A stretch of DNA of 64,000 bases. Source: Paenibacillus sp. J23TS9. Lineage in GTDB: Bacteria > Bacillota > Bacilli > Paenibacillales > Paenibacillaceae. The stretch is taken from contig NZ_BOSG01000002.1 in assembly GCF_018403225.1 (NCBI RefSeq), forward strand, positions 496,001 through 560,000, in the 5' to 3' direction. The notes beneath the pieces are model-generated. The model did not search any database, was not told the DNA's origin, and was given only the letters and a program-made list of their open reading frames with translations. Positions 16,509-25,210 of the stretch are shown piece after piece. The position numbers were made by a program, and so were the translations under genes. Position 1 is the stretch's first letter, and each line of letters starts with the position of its first letter.

Positions 16509-18641
16509 CTATTCAAGCGGCAGACGGGTCTGCCCAAAGCGCCAGCCCGTGATACGATACCGGCAGGTAGGTCCGCCTTCTTCAGCTGTTCCTGAAAATT
16601 TGCCGTCAACAGCTTGATTGACGGTTAACTTTCGCCAGCAGCCGCCATTTTTCTCATAATCAAAGCTTTCTCCGTCATCGTCATACAGCATGCTTCGACC
16701 AGGCACCATTCCAAAGTGGATCATTTCAACCGGAATTTCTTGCGGGCTTTCGGGCACGTGATTCAGTGCCGGCATCATCGGAATAATGGCTCCTTCCCGT
16801 ACAAACAACGGGAAGCGCTCCAGCGGACAAGCCACATGGATGATCTGATTCCCTTCATGGCGAACGCCGGTTTCAGCCTCGTACCAGACGCCGCTCGGCA
16901 GCAGCACATCTCTTCCGGATTCGCCGGCAAACAGTGGAGCTACCAGCAAGTCTCGTCCGATGCAGAATTGATCATCCCATTCTCGTCCAGCCTGTAGTCC
17001 GTAAGCTCCTTCTGCGGTATTAAAGCCATCCTGGGTGTCCCCGGCAGTCTCCTCAGACCCGCCATTTATCTGCTTTTCACCAGCCAGAACGAGCGGCATT
17101 GCCTGAATCGGCGGAGTTCCCTTCGCTTCATACTCAGCGAATACGGTGTACAAATACGGCAGCAGTCGCATCCGCAAGCGGATATAATGCCGGATAATCG
17201 GCTCAACCTCAGGGAAGCTCCACGGCTTAACCCCATCCCCCCATGCGTTTAACATCGCCAGCGGCGAAAAGCACACGGTCTGCATGCGTCTTACCCAATC
17301 TTCGGCGCTGTCAGCTCTGCGTACCTCCGGGCTCCAGAGCAGTCCGCTAAAAGAAGCATTGCACAGCGCCCGGACAAATTGGCGATGATCGTATAGATCC
17401 GAGTATAGAACATACGGAAGATTGGATGCGCCTGCATTAGAAGCCCGGACAAGCCCGTAAGTCCGCCGGTTTTTCTCGCGATAGAGGCGGTCCGTCATGT
17501 CCTGCAGCAGCAGGCCGTAAAGCTGCCGCATCTGCTCCCCGTCATGTCCGGAAGGGAAAGAAGCATGCGGCGGGAACATCCAGGAATTGCGGGTCAACTC
17601 GCTGCCATCGCATTCATCCAGCTTGTAGCCGGAAATGCCGAGACTTACATGCTCACGGTCATGCTGCGCGGTGTACAGCTCACATGCTTCTTCCAGTGCA
17701 TAGTCGGGAGCCAGGCCGCCCCATACGGAATAATTACCGGACAGCGGCTTCATCGGCCCGAACAATCCGGAATCTGGCGATATATAGGGATGTTCCCATA
17801 AATTGATCTGAAATCCGGATTCCTTCATTCTGCTGACAAATCCGGCCGGATCGGGGAACCGACCGTGATCCCATTCATAAGTGACAGGGTAACTCGCAGA
17901 ATGCCAGCCCGGCTCCAGCCCGATAACGTCACAAGGGATATCCCTTGCACGGAACTCCATGGCTTCCTGCTCCACCTCGGCATCCCTGAACAGCGTAGGC
18001 ACGCGGTGCCAGAAGCCAAGCCCCCAGCGGGGCGGCAGTACACCTCCGCCGCAGAAAAGATTATAACGCCGCATCACATCCAACATACCGGGTCCGGCAA
18101 ACATATATACAGCTGCACCTTCCTGCGGCAGACGGATTTCAAGCCGGTCTGATACCGGGGTCGCTTTCCAGCTGCGATCCGTATTGCGGTCACGGACCTG
18201 TGCAGATGCACCTTCCTGCTGCCGCAGTGCCGAACCACAGTAAAAAGTGACGGCTCTGGCGCTGTCTACCAAAATGCCATATCCTTTTCCGCTTACCAGA
18301 AAAGGAACGGGCGCATGCGTTTCTCCGGTGTCCTGTTTGGGATCGCTGTTCACCCGCAAATACCGGGTTCTTCCACGCTGATTCATTCGCATGAACTGCA
18401 GACCCATGCCGTACAGCTCCTCGCTGATATCCAGCGGAAACGACAGCAGGTTGCCGCCTGCTGCCAGAGGGACCAGCTCTGTTTCATTCTCATTTAGCGG
18501 CAATGGCATCTCTGGCATCGCAGCCATCGCTTCCGTTCTTGGCTGCCGGTTCAGACAAGTCAGCGGGGTCAGCCCTTCCGGGCTGCCGACCGTTATCTTC
18601 CACACACCCGGCGCTGCTTGAACCCAGTCTGTATGCTGCAT
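16509..18641 (-). CDS. GH31 family alpha-glycosidase
   Basis: 710 residues from ATG 18641 (GGGAGGG at nine bases); a frame starting at 18677 would overlap the upstream gene by 32 bases. GH31 features: RWGLGFWHRV, LEPGWH, INLWEHPYI, and the nucleophile motif YKLDECDG (Asp342). The acid/base is probably Asp415 or Asp418 in YSDLYDHRQF. No signal peptide. Substrate could be alpha-xyloside, alpha-galactoside or alpha-glucoside; motifs do not decide. It lies 4 bases after the beta-propeller gene and 31 bases before GH88. Confidence 0.88.
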   Translation of the reverse strand: MQHTDWVQAAPGVWKITVGSPEGLTPLTCLNRQPRTEAMAAMPEMPLPLNENETELVPLAAGGNLLSFPLDISEELYGMGLQFMRMNQRGRTRYLRVNSDPKQDTGETHAPVPFLVSGKGYGILVDSARAVTFYCGSALRQQEGASAQVRDRNTDRSWKATPVSDRLEIRLPQEGAAVYMFAGPGMLDVMRRYNLFCGGGVLPPRWGLGFWHRVPTLFRDAEVEQEAMEFRARDIPCDVIGLEPGWHSASYPVTYEWDHGRFPDPAGFVSRMKESGFQINLWEHPYISPDSGLFGPMKPLSGNYSVWGGLAPDYALEEACELYTAQHDREHVSLGISGYKLDECDGSELTRNSWMFPPHASFPSGHDGEQMRQLYGLLLQDMTDRLYREKNRRTYGLVRASNAGASNLPYVLYSDLYDHRQFVRALCNASFSGLLWSPEVRRADSAEDWVRRMQTVCFSPLAMLNAWGDGVKPWSFPEVEPIIRHYIRLRMRLLPYLYTVFAEYEAKGTPPIQAMPLVLAGEKQINGGSEETAGDTQDGFNTAEGAYGLQAGREWDDQFCIGRDLLVAPLFAGESGRDVLLPSGVWYEAETGVRHEGNQIIHVACPLERFPLFVREGAIIPMMPALNHVPESPQEIPVEMIHFGMVPGRSMLYDDDGESFDYEKNGGCWRKLTVNQAVDGKFSGTAEEGGPTCRYRITGWRFGQTRLPLE

Positions 18642-18645
18642 TTTG

Positions 18646-19698
18646 CTAACCCTCCCCGCTGAAATCAGCTTGGTCATCCGTTAATAGCGGAATGACCATA
18701 TTCCATGTATTTTGCGCTTCGCGAAAGCCGCCCGGTCCATCGGCTACGGCCGCAAACATATGTGTCGGTTGACCATCCTGAAACAGCAGAAACGGCCGTT
18801 CAAAGCTGCCCATGATTCGCTCTTGTCCGTCATCCCACAATACTTTTCGTGAATAAGCCTTTTGAGCATCTGCGAGCCGCCAATTCCTGCCGTTATCTGA
18901 CACCGCCAATATACCGCCATGCTTCTCGCCGCATAGATGCCCTTCCATATCCTTGGCGATCATGGCATATCCATGGCCGCTTCGCCAAATAAACGGATCC
19001 TCGACATGTACTTCAGGCGGGAACAACGGCTGCTCGCTGACGACCCGGTACGGTCCTTCCGCTTCATCTGCCTCCGCCGCGCCAAGCGTCATTTTTCCGT
19101 ACGTATGTCCTTCATATCTCCGTGCTTTATAGATTAGGAGCATCGAACCGTCGTCCCGGACACAAGGGGCAGGATTGGAGGTCAGATAGCTGTCGAACCT
19201 GCCGGGACGCACTGGCAAAATCGGGTCATCCATCCGCTTCCATGGTCCAAGAACACTGTCTGCCACCGCTAGGCCAACCCGTTTATTTGCCCTCGCGGCA
19301 ATGACACGGCAATCCTCCATTTCAACCTCTTCTCCAGGCTCCGCTTCTGCAAAAGGATGGGTCGAGCCCATATAGTACAGCAGAAATTTATCGCCACTGC
19401 GGATAATATGCGGGTTATGTGTGCTGCGGCCATCCCAATACTCCGCTCCTCTGGCAGGTAATACCGTTTCCGCGTACGTGTACGGACCTTCCGGTGTATC
19501 CGATACCGCCCGCACAATCTCCGAACGAATTAACCAGCCCGGATGCATCGGCAGCCACTTAGGCCACCGGGAGGCGAACATGTGATAACGACCATCTTCT
19601 CCGCGCACGACCGACCCGCACCATATCCACCAGCCCTCCATCCGGAAACCACCGCCTACCGGAGCAGGCAGCATGCGATCCATCAACGACAAGGCCAT
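18646..19698 (-). CDS. Five-bladed beta-propeller glycosidase (GH43/GH117-like)
   Basis: 350 residues from ATG 19698. The start overlaps the upstream stop (TAATG), and a GGAGGG lies 6 bases upstream. Propeller motifs: WCGSVVRGEDGRYHMFASR, YWDGRSTHNPHIIR, YLTSNPAPCVRDDGSMLLIYKA, HVEDPFIWRSGHGYAMIAKDMEG and GSFERPFLLF. The acidic residues in these blades fit a retained glycosidase active site. No signal peptide. The linkage cut is not predictable; alpha-arabinoside, xyloside or anhydro-galactoside are possible. Coupled to the uronate-isomerase-like gene. Confidence 0.75.
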   Translation of the reverse strand: MALSLMDRMLPAPVGGGFRMEGWWIWCGSVVRGEDGRYHMFASRWPKWLPMHPGWLIRSEIVRAVSDTPEGPYTYAETVLPARGAEYWDGRSTHNPHIIRSGDKFLLYYMGSTHPFAEAEPGEEVEMEDCRVIAARANKRVGLAVADSVLGPWKRMDDPILPVRPGRFDSYLTSNPAPCVRDDGSMLLIYKARRYEGHTYGKMTLGAAEADEAEGPYRVVSEQPLFPPEVHVEDPFIWRSGHGYAMIAKDMEGHLCGEKHGGILAVSDNGRNWRLADAQKAYSRKVLWDDGQERIMGSFERPFLLFQDGQPTHMFAAVADGPGGFREAQNTWNMVIPLLTDDQADFSGEG

Positions 19699-20894
19699 TA
19701 CAATCCCTCCTGCCCCTTCAATCCATAGCGATTGGCAGCACTTCCGTACAGCCACTCTGAAGCGCAGTATAGCGCTCCCTCCCGATCGATCCAGCCTTTG
19801 GACACCTGTTCATTTAGGAATCCGGACAGCAGCCGTTTCACAACATGGATTTTACCGTAAGTCCACTCGATGCAGCGGGCATCGGACACGATCAGCGAGC
19901 TTTTTAAAGGTGCCAAAGCCTCCAGTCTGTACTGCATGCTTTGGGTATACGTGCTTGCCCGGAAGTTGTACCACCACATGCCGCCCACATGCACATTGGG
20001 AAAATTCCATGCGGCCTGAACGACATCCAGGTTGTTCAGCTCCGAGGCAACGGCCAGTTCAAACGGAATGCTGTAGTGCTCGAATAATCCGTAGAGTCTG
20101 ACCACCCGGAGCGAATCATTCACCGGTGCAGCAGAGGCTTTGCCCCATCTGCGCTCCACGCCCAGAAACAGCTGTAGAAACATACCGTGGCGTTCTAGTT
20201 CGGCACATACCTCATGCAGAAGCATAAACATGATTTCATCGGAACGGGTTTCCCTGTTTATACCGTACTGCTCATGCGCTGCCGCATCATAATTAGACAG
20301 CGTCGTCATGATGCCAAGGCAGCCCAGCTTATGGTATTCGTGAAGCTGCTTCCGGATATGGGCCTTGGCCTGTTCCAGTGCCTCTTCCCGATTCTCAGCC
20401 TGAGCAACCTCCTGCACCAGCTTCGGCAGCCAGCCGTCAATCCGCGGAAACAGCAGTGCGTCATGCGTCATGCCTTCGAATGCGGCATGGTCAGGGTGGT
20501 TGACCGCGAACCTGCGCACATGCAGCCGGTCTGCCACACTTTGCGCCCAGCCCAAATCGGCTTTGTTAGCCTTAATCCGTTCATCTGCTGCCCGAATCGA
20601 TGCCAGGTCTGTTAGCTCAATACTGTATAAATCCTTAAGGATTGTCGTGAAAGCAATATTCATCATCGTATTCCGTGAAGACTGGTAAGCCTTAAGGAAT
20701 GCCTCCATCCGCTTCTCCTCCGGCAAAGCCTCCGCCTCTGGCGGGTAGCCCGCGGTTTGGAGCTCGCGGTTCAGCCAGAAGTAATCCGCGATCTTCCAGA
20801 AATCCTCAGCGCATAGATGGTCTCCCACCAGATGAGTATGTGTATCGATAACGTCCAATGCCATGATGTCATCCAGCAAGGATGCATGCTTCAT
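19698..20894 (-). CDS. Uronate-isomerase-like amidohydrolase superfamily protein
   Basis: 398 residues. It begins with VIDTHTHLVGDH, the HxH metal motif. The C-terminal part mirrors UxaC: GMWWYNFRAS (UxaC WWFND), IVSDARCIEW (UxaC TDSRSF), then KRLLSGFLNEQVSKG. UxaC proteins are usually about 470 residues, so this is a shorter relative. UxaC converts glucuronate or galacturonate to the ketose. Beside a GH88 enzyme this suggests catabolism of a released uronic or related sugar acid, but isomerase activity is not assured. RBS AAGGAGAGG. Confidence 0.75.
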   Translation of the reverse strand: MKHASLLDDIMALDVIDTHTHLVGDHLCAEDFWKIADYFWLNRELQTAGYPPEAEALPEEKRMEAFLKAYQSSRNTMMNIAFTTILKDLYSIELTDLASIRAADERIKANKADLGWAQSVADRLHVRRFAVNHPDHAAFEGMTHDALLFPRIDGWLPKLVQEVAQAENREEALEQAKAHIRKQLHEYHKLGCLGIMTTLSNYDAAAHEQYGINRETRSDEIMFMLLHEVCAELERHGMFLQLFLGVERRWGKASAAPVNDSLRVVRLYGLFEHYSIPFELAVASELNNLDVVQAAWNFPNVHVGGMWWYNFRASTYTQSMQYRLEALAPLKSSLIVSDARCIEWTYGKIHVVKRLLSGFLNEQVSKGWIDREGALYCASEWLYGSAANRYGLKGQEGL

Positions 20895-20954
20895 GCGGAA
20901 TCCTCTCCTTCGTCGCCATAGTAGTCATGTATTTTCCGTTGATATCATCACTTT

Positions 20955-23369
20955 TTACTGAAATACCATTTCCACAAAAATCGGCGTACCGGCTTGCAGC
21001 AGCAGCTGCAATCTTCGTCCCGACTGTGCCTCGGTCACAGCATCCTCTGAAGCATCATCGACTATAACCCGATCGACCGTATCTGGCAGTGAGCAGCCCT
21101 CCGGCAGCTCAACGGCAACCTGCTGATCGGTAGTCAACGATTTCAGCCTGACATTCAGCATGCCCTTCTCCAGGTCCCAGTCCACATCTGCCTCGATGTT
21201 CCCGCAGGCCAGCATGCCATTCGCCCGCCCGCGGCTCCACCGGTCAGGCAACGCCGGAAGAATTCGCAGCAGCCCTGGCTCCGAGTACAGGAGCATCTCC
21301 TGCACAGCCGCAGTCCAGCCCATGTTCGCATCAATTTGAAAGGGAGCCCAGTCCATCGAAAGCCCAATCCCCATATTCCGCCAGTCATTATGAAGCGTAT
21401 AGAAGTTGTTAATGACCGCCGAACGACTTAGCAAATCCAGACATTCCAGCGCAAGATTGCCTTCGCCCAAGCGAGCGTACAGATTCGCCATATGGGCAAG
21501 CGACCATCCGGTCTGTTCCTTAAGTCCGACTACCAGCCTCTTCTTTACGGCCGTGAGGAAGGCATCAAACAATGCCGGATCTTTATCTCTTCTAACTTCT
21601 TTTCCGGGAAACATCGGATAAAGATGCGATTGATGGCGGTGATGGTACTCATCCCCATATGCCGGATGCATCCATTCCCGGACGGCCCCGTCTTCATTGA
21701 TCTGATAAGCCGGAATCCGGCCCAGCAGCTCTTTCCACACAGGGATTTCTTCCGGATACAGACCTTCGCCTTCGGCACCAGCCACCAAACGGCTCAGCAC
21801 CTCCTTGGCAATGGCAAAATCCATGGTCGCATTTACGGTTGTTCCTTTGGGGCCGCCTGCTCCATTTCCAGGCCTGTTCTCCGGTGAATTGGACGGGCAG
21901 CTGATAAGCTGTCCATCCTCTCCTGTAATGAAGAAATCCTCATAAAACAACGCAACCTCTCTTAAAAAAGGCAATGCCCGGCTGCGTAAAAAATCTCGAT
22001 CCTGCGTGTACAGGTAATAGTCGTAATAATGCTGTGCGATCCAGCCTGCTGCTCCAGTCCAATGAATGATATGCGGGGCAATGGTCTTTAGCAGACCCGA
22101 ATCCGGAGCCGATGGAGCAGGAATGAAGATCCCGCGGCAGCCATAGAGATGCCTGGCATTAAGCCGGAAGTCATCCATGAGTCGTTCCATGTAATCAAAT
22201 ACGGGCAGGAGAAGTTCCGGCATCCGGCCGCTCATCGCCTGCCAGTAAATCATCTGAAGGTTCTCGTTAGCCATGTTAAAAGCCCAGAAGCCCCGGTACT
22301 CTCCGCACCACAAGCCGTACAAATGACAGGGACTGCCTCCTTCACGGGAGCTTGAGATCAGCAGATATCGTCCATAAGCCCACATCTTCTCCATCATGGC
22401 CAGCGGCGCCTCACCCTGGTAAGCCGCAAGCAGCAGCTCCTCATTGGAACGTCCACGCCCCTCTGCTCCCAGATCCAGCGACATCCGCCCGAACAATTCC
22501 CGGTGTTCGCCCACATGGGCCTCCAGAAGCTCGGCGTATCCGCGTTCCTCCGCAGCCAGCTCCGCCTTCAGCCGCTTCCATTCCTGCTCCCGGCTGCCGT
22601 GAACGAACATGCGCAGTAGTACAAGCACCTTTCCCGAGCCACCGATAACAGCTTCAGCTCCATCAGCCGTCACCATGCCGCCCTCAGGAATTAACCGGAT
22701 CACGGCGCCAAAATCGCTTCCATTATCACTTTGAGCGGCGTACCACACAAAAGAACCATCGGATCCGGATTCCACCTCCGTGGGAAGCGGCGCCTCCGGC
22801 CGACCCGGCGGACGCCTCACATCGCTTGGGTCATGCAGTCCAAGTGATAGCCGCGCCTGCAGCGTTTCGCTGCCTTCCGCTCTGAGTTCCATCACAATCA
22901 TGTCCTCGGGACGGGATGCGAACAGGGCCCGCTCGAAAGCGGCCCCCCTGTCCTTCCAGCGAACGGTAACTTCGCCAGTCTGCATATCAAGCTCACGGGA
23001 ATAGTGCTTGAAGCCCTCATCCACGGCGGACATGATCGTGAGATCTCCCAGCGGAAGCGGAACAGCCATCACCGGATCATATCCTGTTCTGTGAAGCTCA
23101 TCTACCAATATCGGCTCGGCCTGCGCTTCCTGACCTTCAAGCATCAGCCGTCGCAATTCAGGCAGTCGTCCACTGACATCCGGCAGGTCCGGCGTGCGGC
23201 TCTGCCACCACAAGTCGCCATGAGTCAGCATCACGGTCTCCCGGTGAACCCCTCCGTACACGGCAGCGCCAATCATGCCGCTGCCGGTCGGAAGAGCTTC
23301 ACGCCATTTGGCGCCCCACCACGAGGATGGGGTTAGCAGCTTCAGCTTCCAGGGATGCTCCGTATTCAT
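20955..23369 (-). CDS. GH95-family glycosidase (divergent alpha-L-fucosidase/galactosidase)
   Basis: 804 residues, no signal peptide. GH95 order: N-terminal beta-domain beginning with WREALPTGSGMIGAAVYGG, then the (alpha/alpha)6 barrel and C-terminal sheet. Expected catalytic positions are present: NENLQMIYW (NxN pair), SCPSNSPENRPG (Glu acid) and FQIDANMG (Asp). The segment MNYWPAE seen in the second GH95 of this window is MIYWQAM here and DGNFG is DANMG, so the sugar-binding pocket probably differs. It is the first enzyme gene after a binding-protein gene (45 bases). Confidence 0.85.
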   Translation of the reverse strand: MNTEHPWKLKLLTPSSWWGAKWREALPTGSGMIGAAVYGGVHRETVMLTHGDLWWQSRTPDLPDVSGRLPELRRLMLEGQEAQAEPILVDELHRTGYDPVMAVPLPLGDLTIMSAVDEGFKHYSRELDMQTGEVTVRWKDRGAAFERALFASRPEDMIVMELRAEGSETLQARLSLGLHDPSDVRRPPGRPEAPLPTEVESGSDGSFVWYAAQSDNGSDFGAVIRLIPEGGMVTADGAEAVIGGSGKVLVLLRMFVHGSREQEWKRLKAELAAEERGYAELLEAHVGEHRELFGRMSLDLGAEGRGRSNEELLLAAYQGEAPLAMMEKMWAYGRYLLISSSREGGSPCHLYGLWCGEYRGFWAFNMANENLQMIYWQAMSGRMPELLLPVFDYMERLMDDFRLNARHLYGCRGIFIPAPSAPDSGLLKTIAPHIIHWTGAAGWIAQHYYDYYLYTQDRDFLRSRALPFLREVALFYEDFFITGEDGQLISCPSNSPENRPGNGAGGPKGTTVNATMDFAIAKEVLSRLVAGAEGEGLYPEEIPVWKELLGRIPAYQINEDGAVREWMHPAYGDEYHHRHQSHLYPMFPGKEVRRDKDPALFDAFLTAVKKRLVVGLKEQTGWSLAHMANLYARLGEGNLALECLDLLSRSAVINNFYTLHNDWRNMGIGLSMDWAPFQIDANMGWTAAVQEMLLYSEPGLLRILPALPDRWSRGRANGMLACGNIEADVDWDLEKGMLNVRLKSLTTDQQVAVELPEGCSLPDTVDRVIVDDASEDAVTEAQSGRRLQLLLQAGTPIFVEMVFQ

Positions 23370-23414
23370 GCCTCATACACCTCTTTTCCCGTCTTCCTGA
23401 TCATGCTGTTCATC

Positions 23415-24977
23415 TTACTTGTTACGGCTCGATTGGTTCAGGACACCGTCCTTGTTTTTAAAACGTTCGGTAGCTTCCTTGACGATATCATTACCGCCTT
23501 TTTGCTTGTATTCCTCAATGACTTTCGGCCAATCCGTGATCGGCTCCTTGCCATAAATCATTTTCACCATGTGGTCGATGATCAGCTTCGGCGCCTGATC
23601 GGGACGCTTGGATGCCAGATCCGGATTTTTGCTGAACGATTCCAGCTCAGGCACGAATCCGATTCCGCCAATACCTTCGTCGGCCAGCGTTTCGTCCAGC
23701 GCTTTCAGCACATCCTGTCCGCCAGGAAGCAGCTCGGTACGCTCGCGGTTAATCGTTGCGTCGCCAACCCATCTCAGCAGGGAGCGGAAGCCTTGTTCGT
23801 CATTGCCTGCCTTGTCTGTCGGGAACTTGTAATCGATCTTGCCGTCTTTCTCGGTATAATTTTCACCTTCGATGCCAAAGCTGAAGAATTTGGTCGCTTC
23901 AGGCGTCTGCATCCAGTCGAACAGCTTGATGATGCGAATGGCTTTTTCCTTGCTTACTTTGCTGTTGATATACAAAGAGGTATTGACCGAGCTGTACAAT
24001 CCGTATCCCTTCAAGCCGTTTTCTCCTTCAGGAGACGAGATGATATCCACTTTCGCGTCCGGCACGGAGGCTTGGACTTTCGTGCGGAAATCAAGCAAGC
24101 TTGCAGCATTGGCTGTCCAGATCCCTGCATTTCCTGCCTCAATGTTCTCGGAATATTGAGGTGCCTGGATCGTTGCAAAATCCTTCTGAATCAAGCCCTC
24201 ATCATACATGGTTTTGTATACTGTGAGCGCTTTTTCCATGTTCTCCGCATTGTAGAACTTCGGAACGACCTCGCCATCCTTCTCAGTAAACTGATAACCG
24301 AGCGCGTCGTAGGCTCCGAAGCCGATATCGGCATATTTGAAGTTTTCGCGGGCTTGGTACGGCGCAGGCACGCCCAGTTTCTTGAATGCACGCATGACGT
24401 TCAGGTAATCATCCATCGTTTTCGGAACCGGAAGCCCCGTTTTTTCGAGCAGGTCCGTACGAATATACGTAGCGCGGCGGGAAGGATTGCTTATCCACGT
24501 TGGTACGCCGTATATTTTTCCTTTATAGCTGACCTCGGCCCACGCTTCCTTCGGAACCGCTTTCATGATGTTCGGCGCGTATTCGTTCAGCAAGTCATCG
24601 AGCGGCATGAACACACCGGCTTCAATAGAGCCCGACATCGATTTATCTGTTGCGCCGCCGACATTCTGTACCACATCCGGGATATCTCCGCCCGCGTACA
24701 TGACGGCCATTTTCGAGTCAAAATCCTTCAGCGGAATCATGCGCAAGTCCACATCCACATTGGCGCGCTTTTCGAATTCCTTCACCCATTTGTCGTTGTT
24801 GACATCCTTTGAGCTTTCCGCGTAAGCGTTTCCACTTGTTGTCGAGGAGATAGAGAATTTAAGCGGTTTTGATTCATCCGAGGCATCGGCCGCTTCCTTC
24901 TCGCTGCCGCCTCCGCATCCTGCAAGTCCTGCTGTAAGGAGCGTTGATGTCAAAATCAGGCTGATCCATTTCTTCAT
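23415..24977 (-). CDS. Oligosaccharide-binding lipoprotein (LplA type), second copy
   Basis: 520 residues from ATG 24977 (GGGGAAAGG). Lipobox LAGCGGG. Motifs MIPLKDFDSKM, GGDIPDVVQNVGGA, GVPTWISNPSRRATYIRTDLL and WPKVIEEYKQKGG are shared almost residue for residue with the protein at 28215-29795. It has no permease genes of its own next to it, so it probably delivers ligand to the permeases at 29940-31787. A minus-strand TATAAT at 25133-25128 and the terminator at 25168-25191 suggest a separate transcription start, giving expression apart from the kinase genes. Confidence 0.92.
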   Translation of the reverse strand: MKKWISLILTSTLLTAGLAGCGGGSEKEAADASDESKPLKFSISSTTSGNAYAESSKDVNNDKWVKEFEKRANVDVDLRMIPLKDFDSKMAVMYAGGDIPDVVQNVGGATDKSMSGSIEAGVFMPLDDLLNEYAPNIMKAVPKEAWAEVSYKGKIYGVPTWISNPSRRATYIRTDLLEKTGLPVPKTMDDYLNVMRAFKKLGVPAPYQARENFKYADIGFGAYDALGYQFTEKDGEVVPKFYNAENMEKALTVYKTMYDEGLIQKDFATIQAPQYSENIEAGNAGIWTANAASLLDFRTKVQASVPDAKVDIISSPEGENGLKGYGLYSSVNTSLYINSKVSKEKAIRIIKLFDWMQTPEATKFFSFGIEGENYTEKDGKIDYKFPTDKAGNDEQGFRSLLRWVGDATINRERTELLPGGQDVLKALDETLADEGIGGIGFVPELESFSKNPDLASKRPDQAPKLIIDHMVKMIYGKEPITDWPKVIEEYKQKGGNDIVKEATERFKNKDGVLNQSSRNK

Positions 24978-25167
24978 TAGACCTTTCCCCTTTCCATTAT
25001 CGAAAGACACTCTGTACCTGTGCTTACCTCATGATAAAACGAAAATCCGGGAAGCACCCATGGGGCGGATTATGCTGGTGATGTGTTTTTTTAGGTTATA
25101 GCCCAAAAAAGCAAAGGATCCGCACCCATTATAAGATGGTAACCGGTCTTTCCTCTTCCGAAAAATG

Positions 25168-25191
25168 AAAAAACGGCAGGTTTCCCTACCG
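25168..25191 (-). terminator. Intrinsic terminator after the YesM-type kinase
   Basis: CGGTAGG-GAAA-CCTGCCG (25191-25174, one wobble) followed by TTTTTT on the minus strand. Confidence 0.75.
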
Positions 25192-25210
25192 CCCATCATC
25201 TATTGTTATG

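Noticed and set aside
23355..24812. 485-codon plus-strand open frame opposite a binding-protein gene
   Set aside because: Shadow of the lipoprotein gene on the minus strand, which has lipobox and family motifs.
24824..24840. cre-like sequence near the start of the second Lpl-type binding protein
   Set aside because: 12 of 14 match and within coding sequence; too weak to list.
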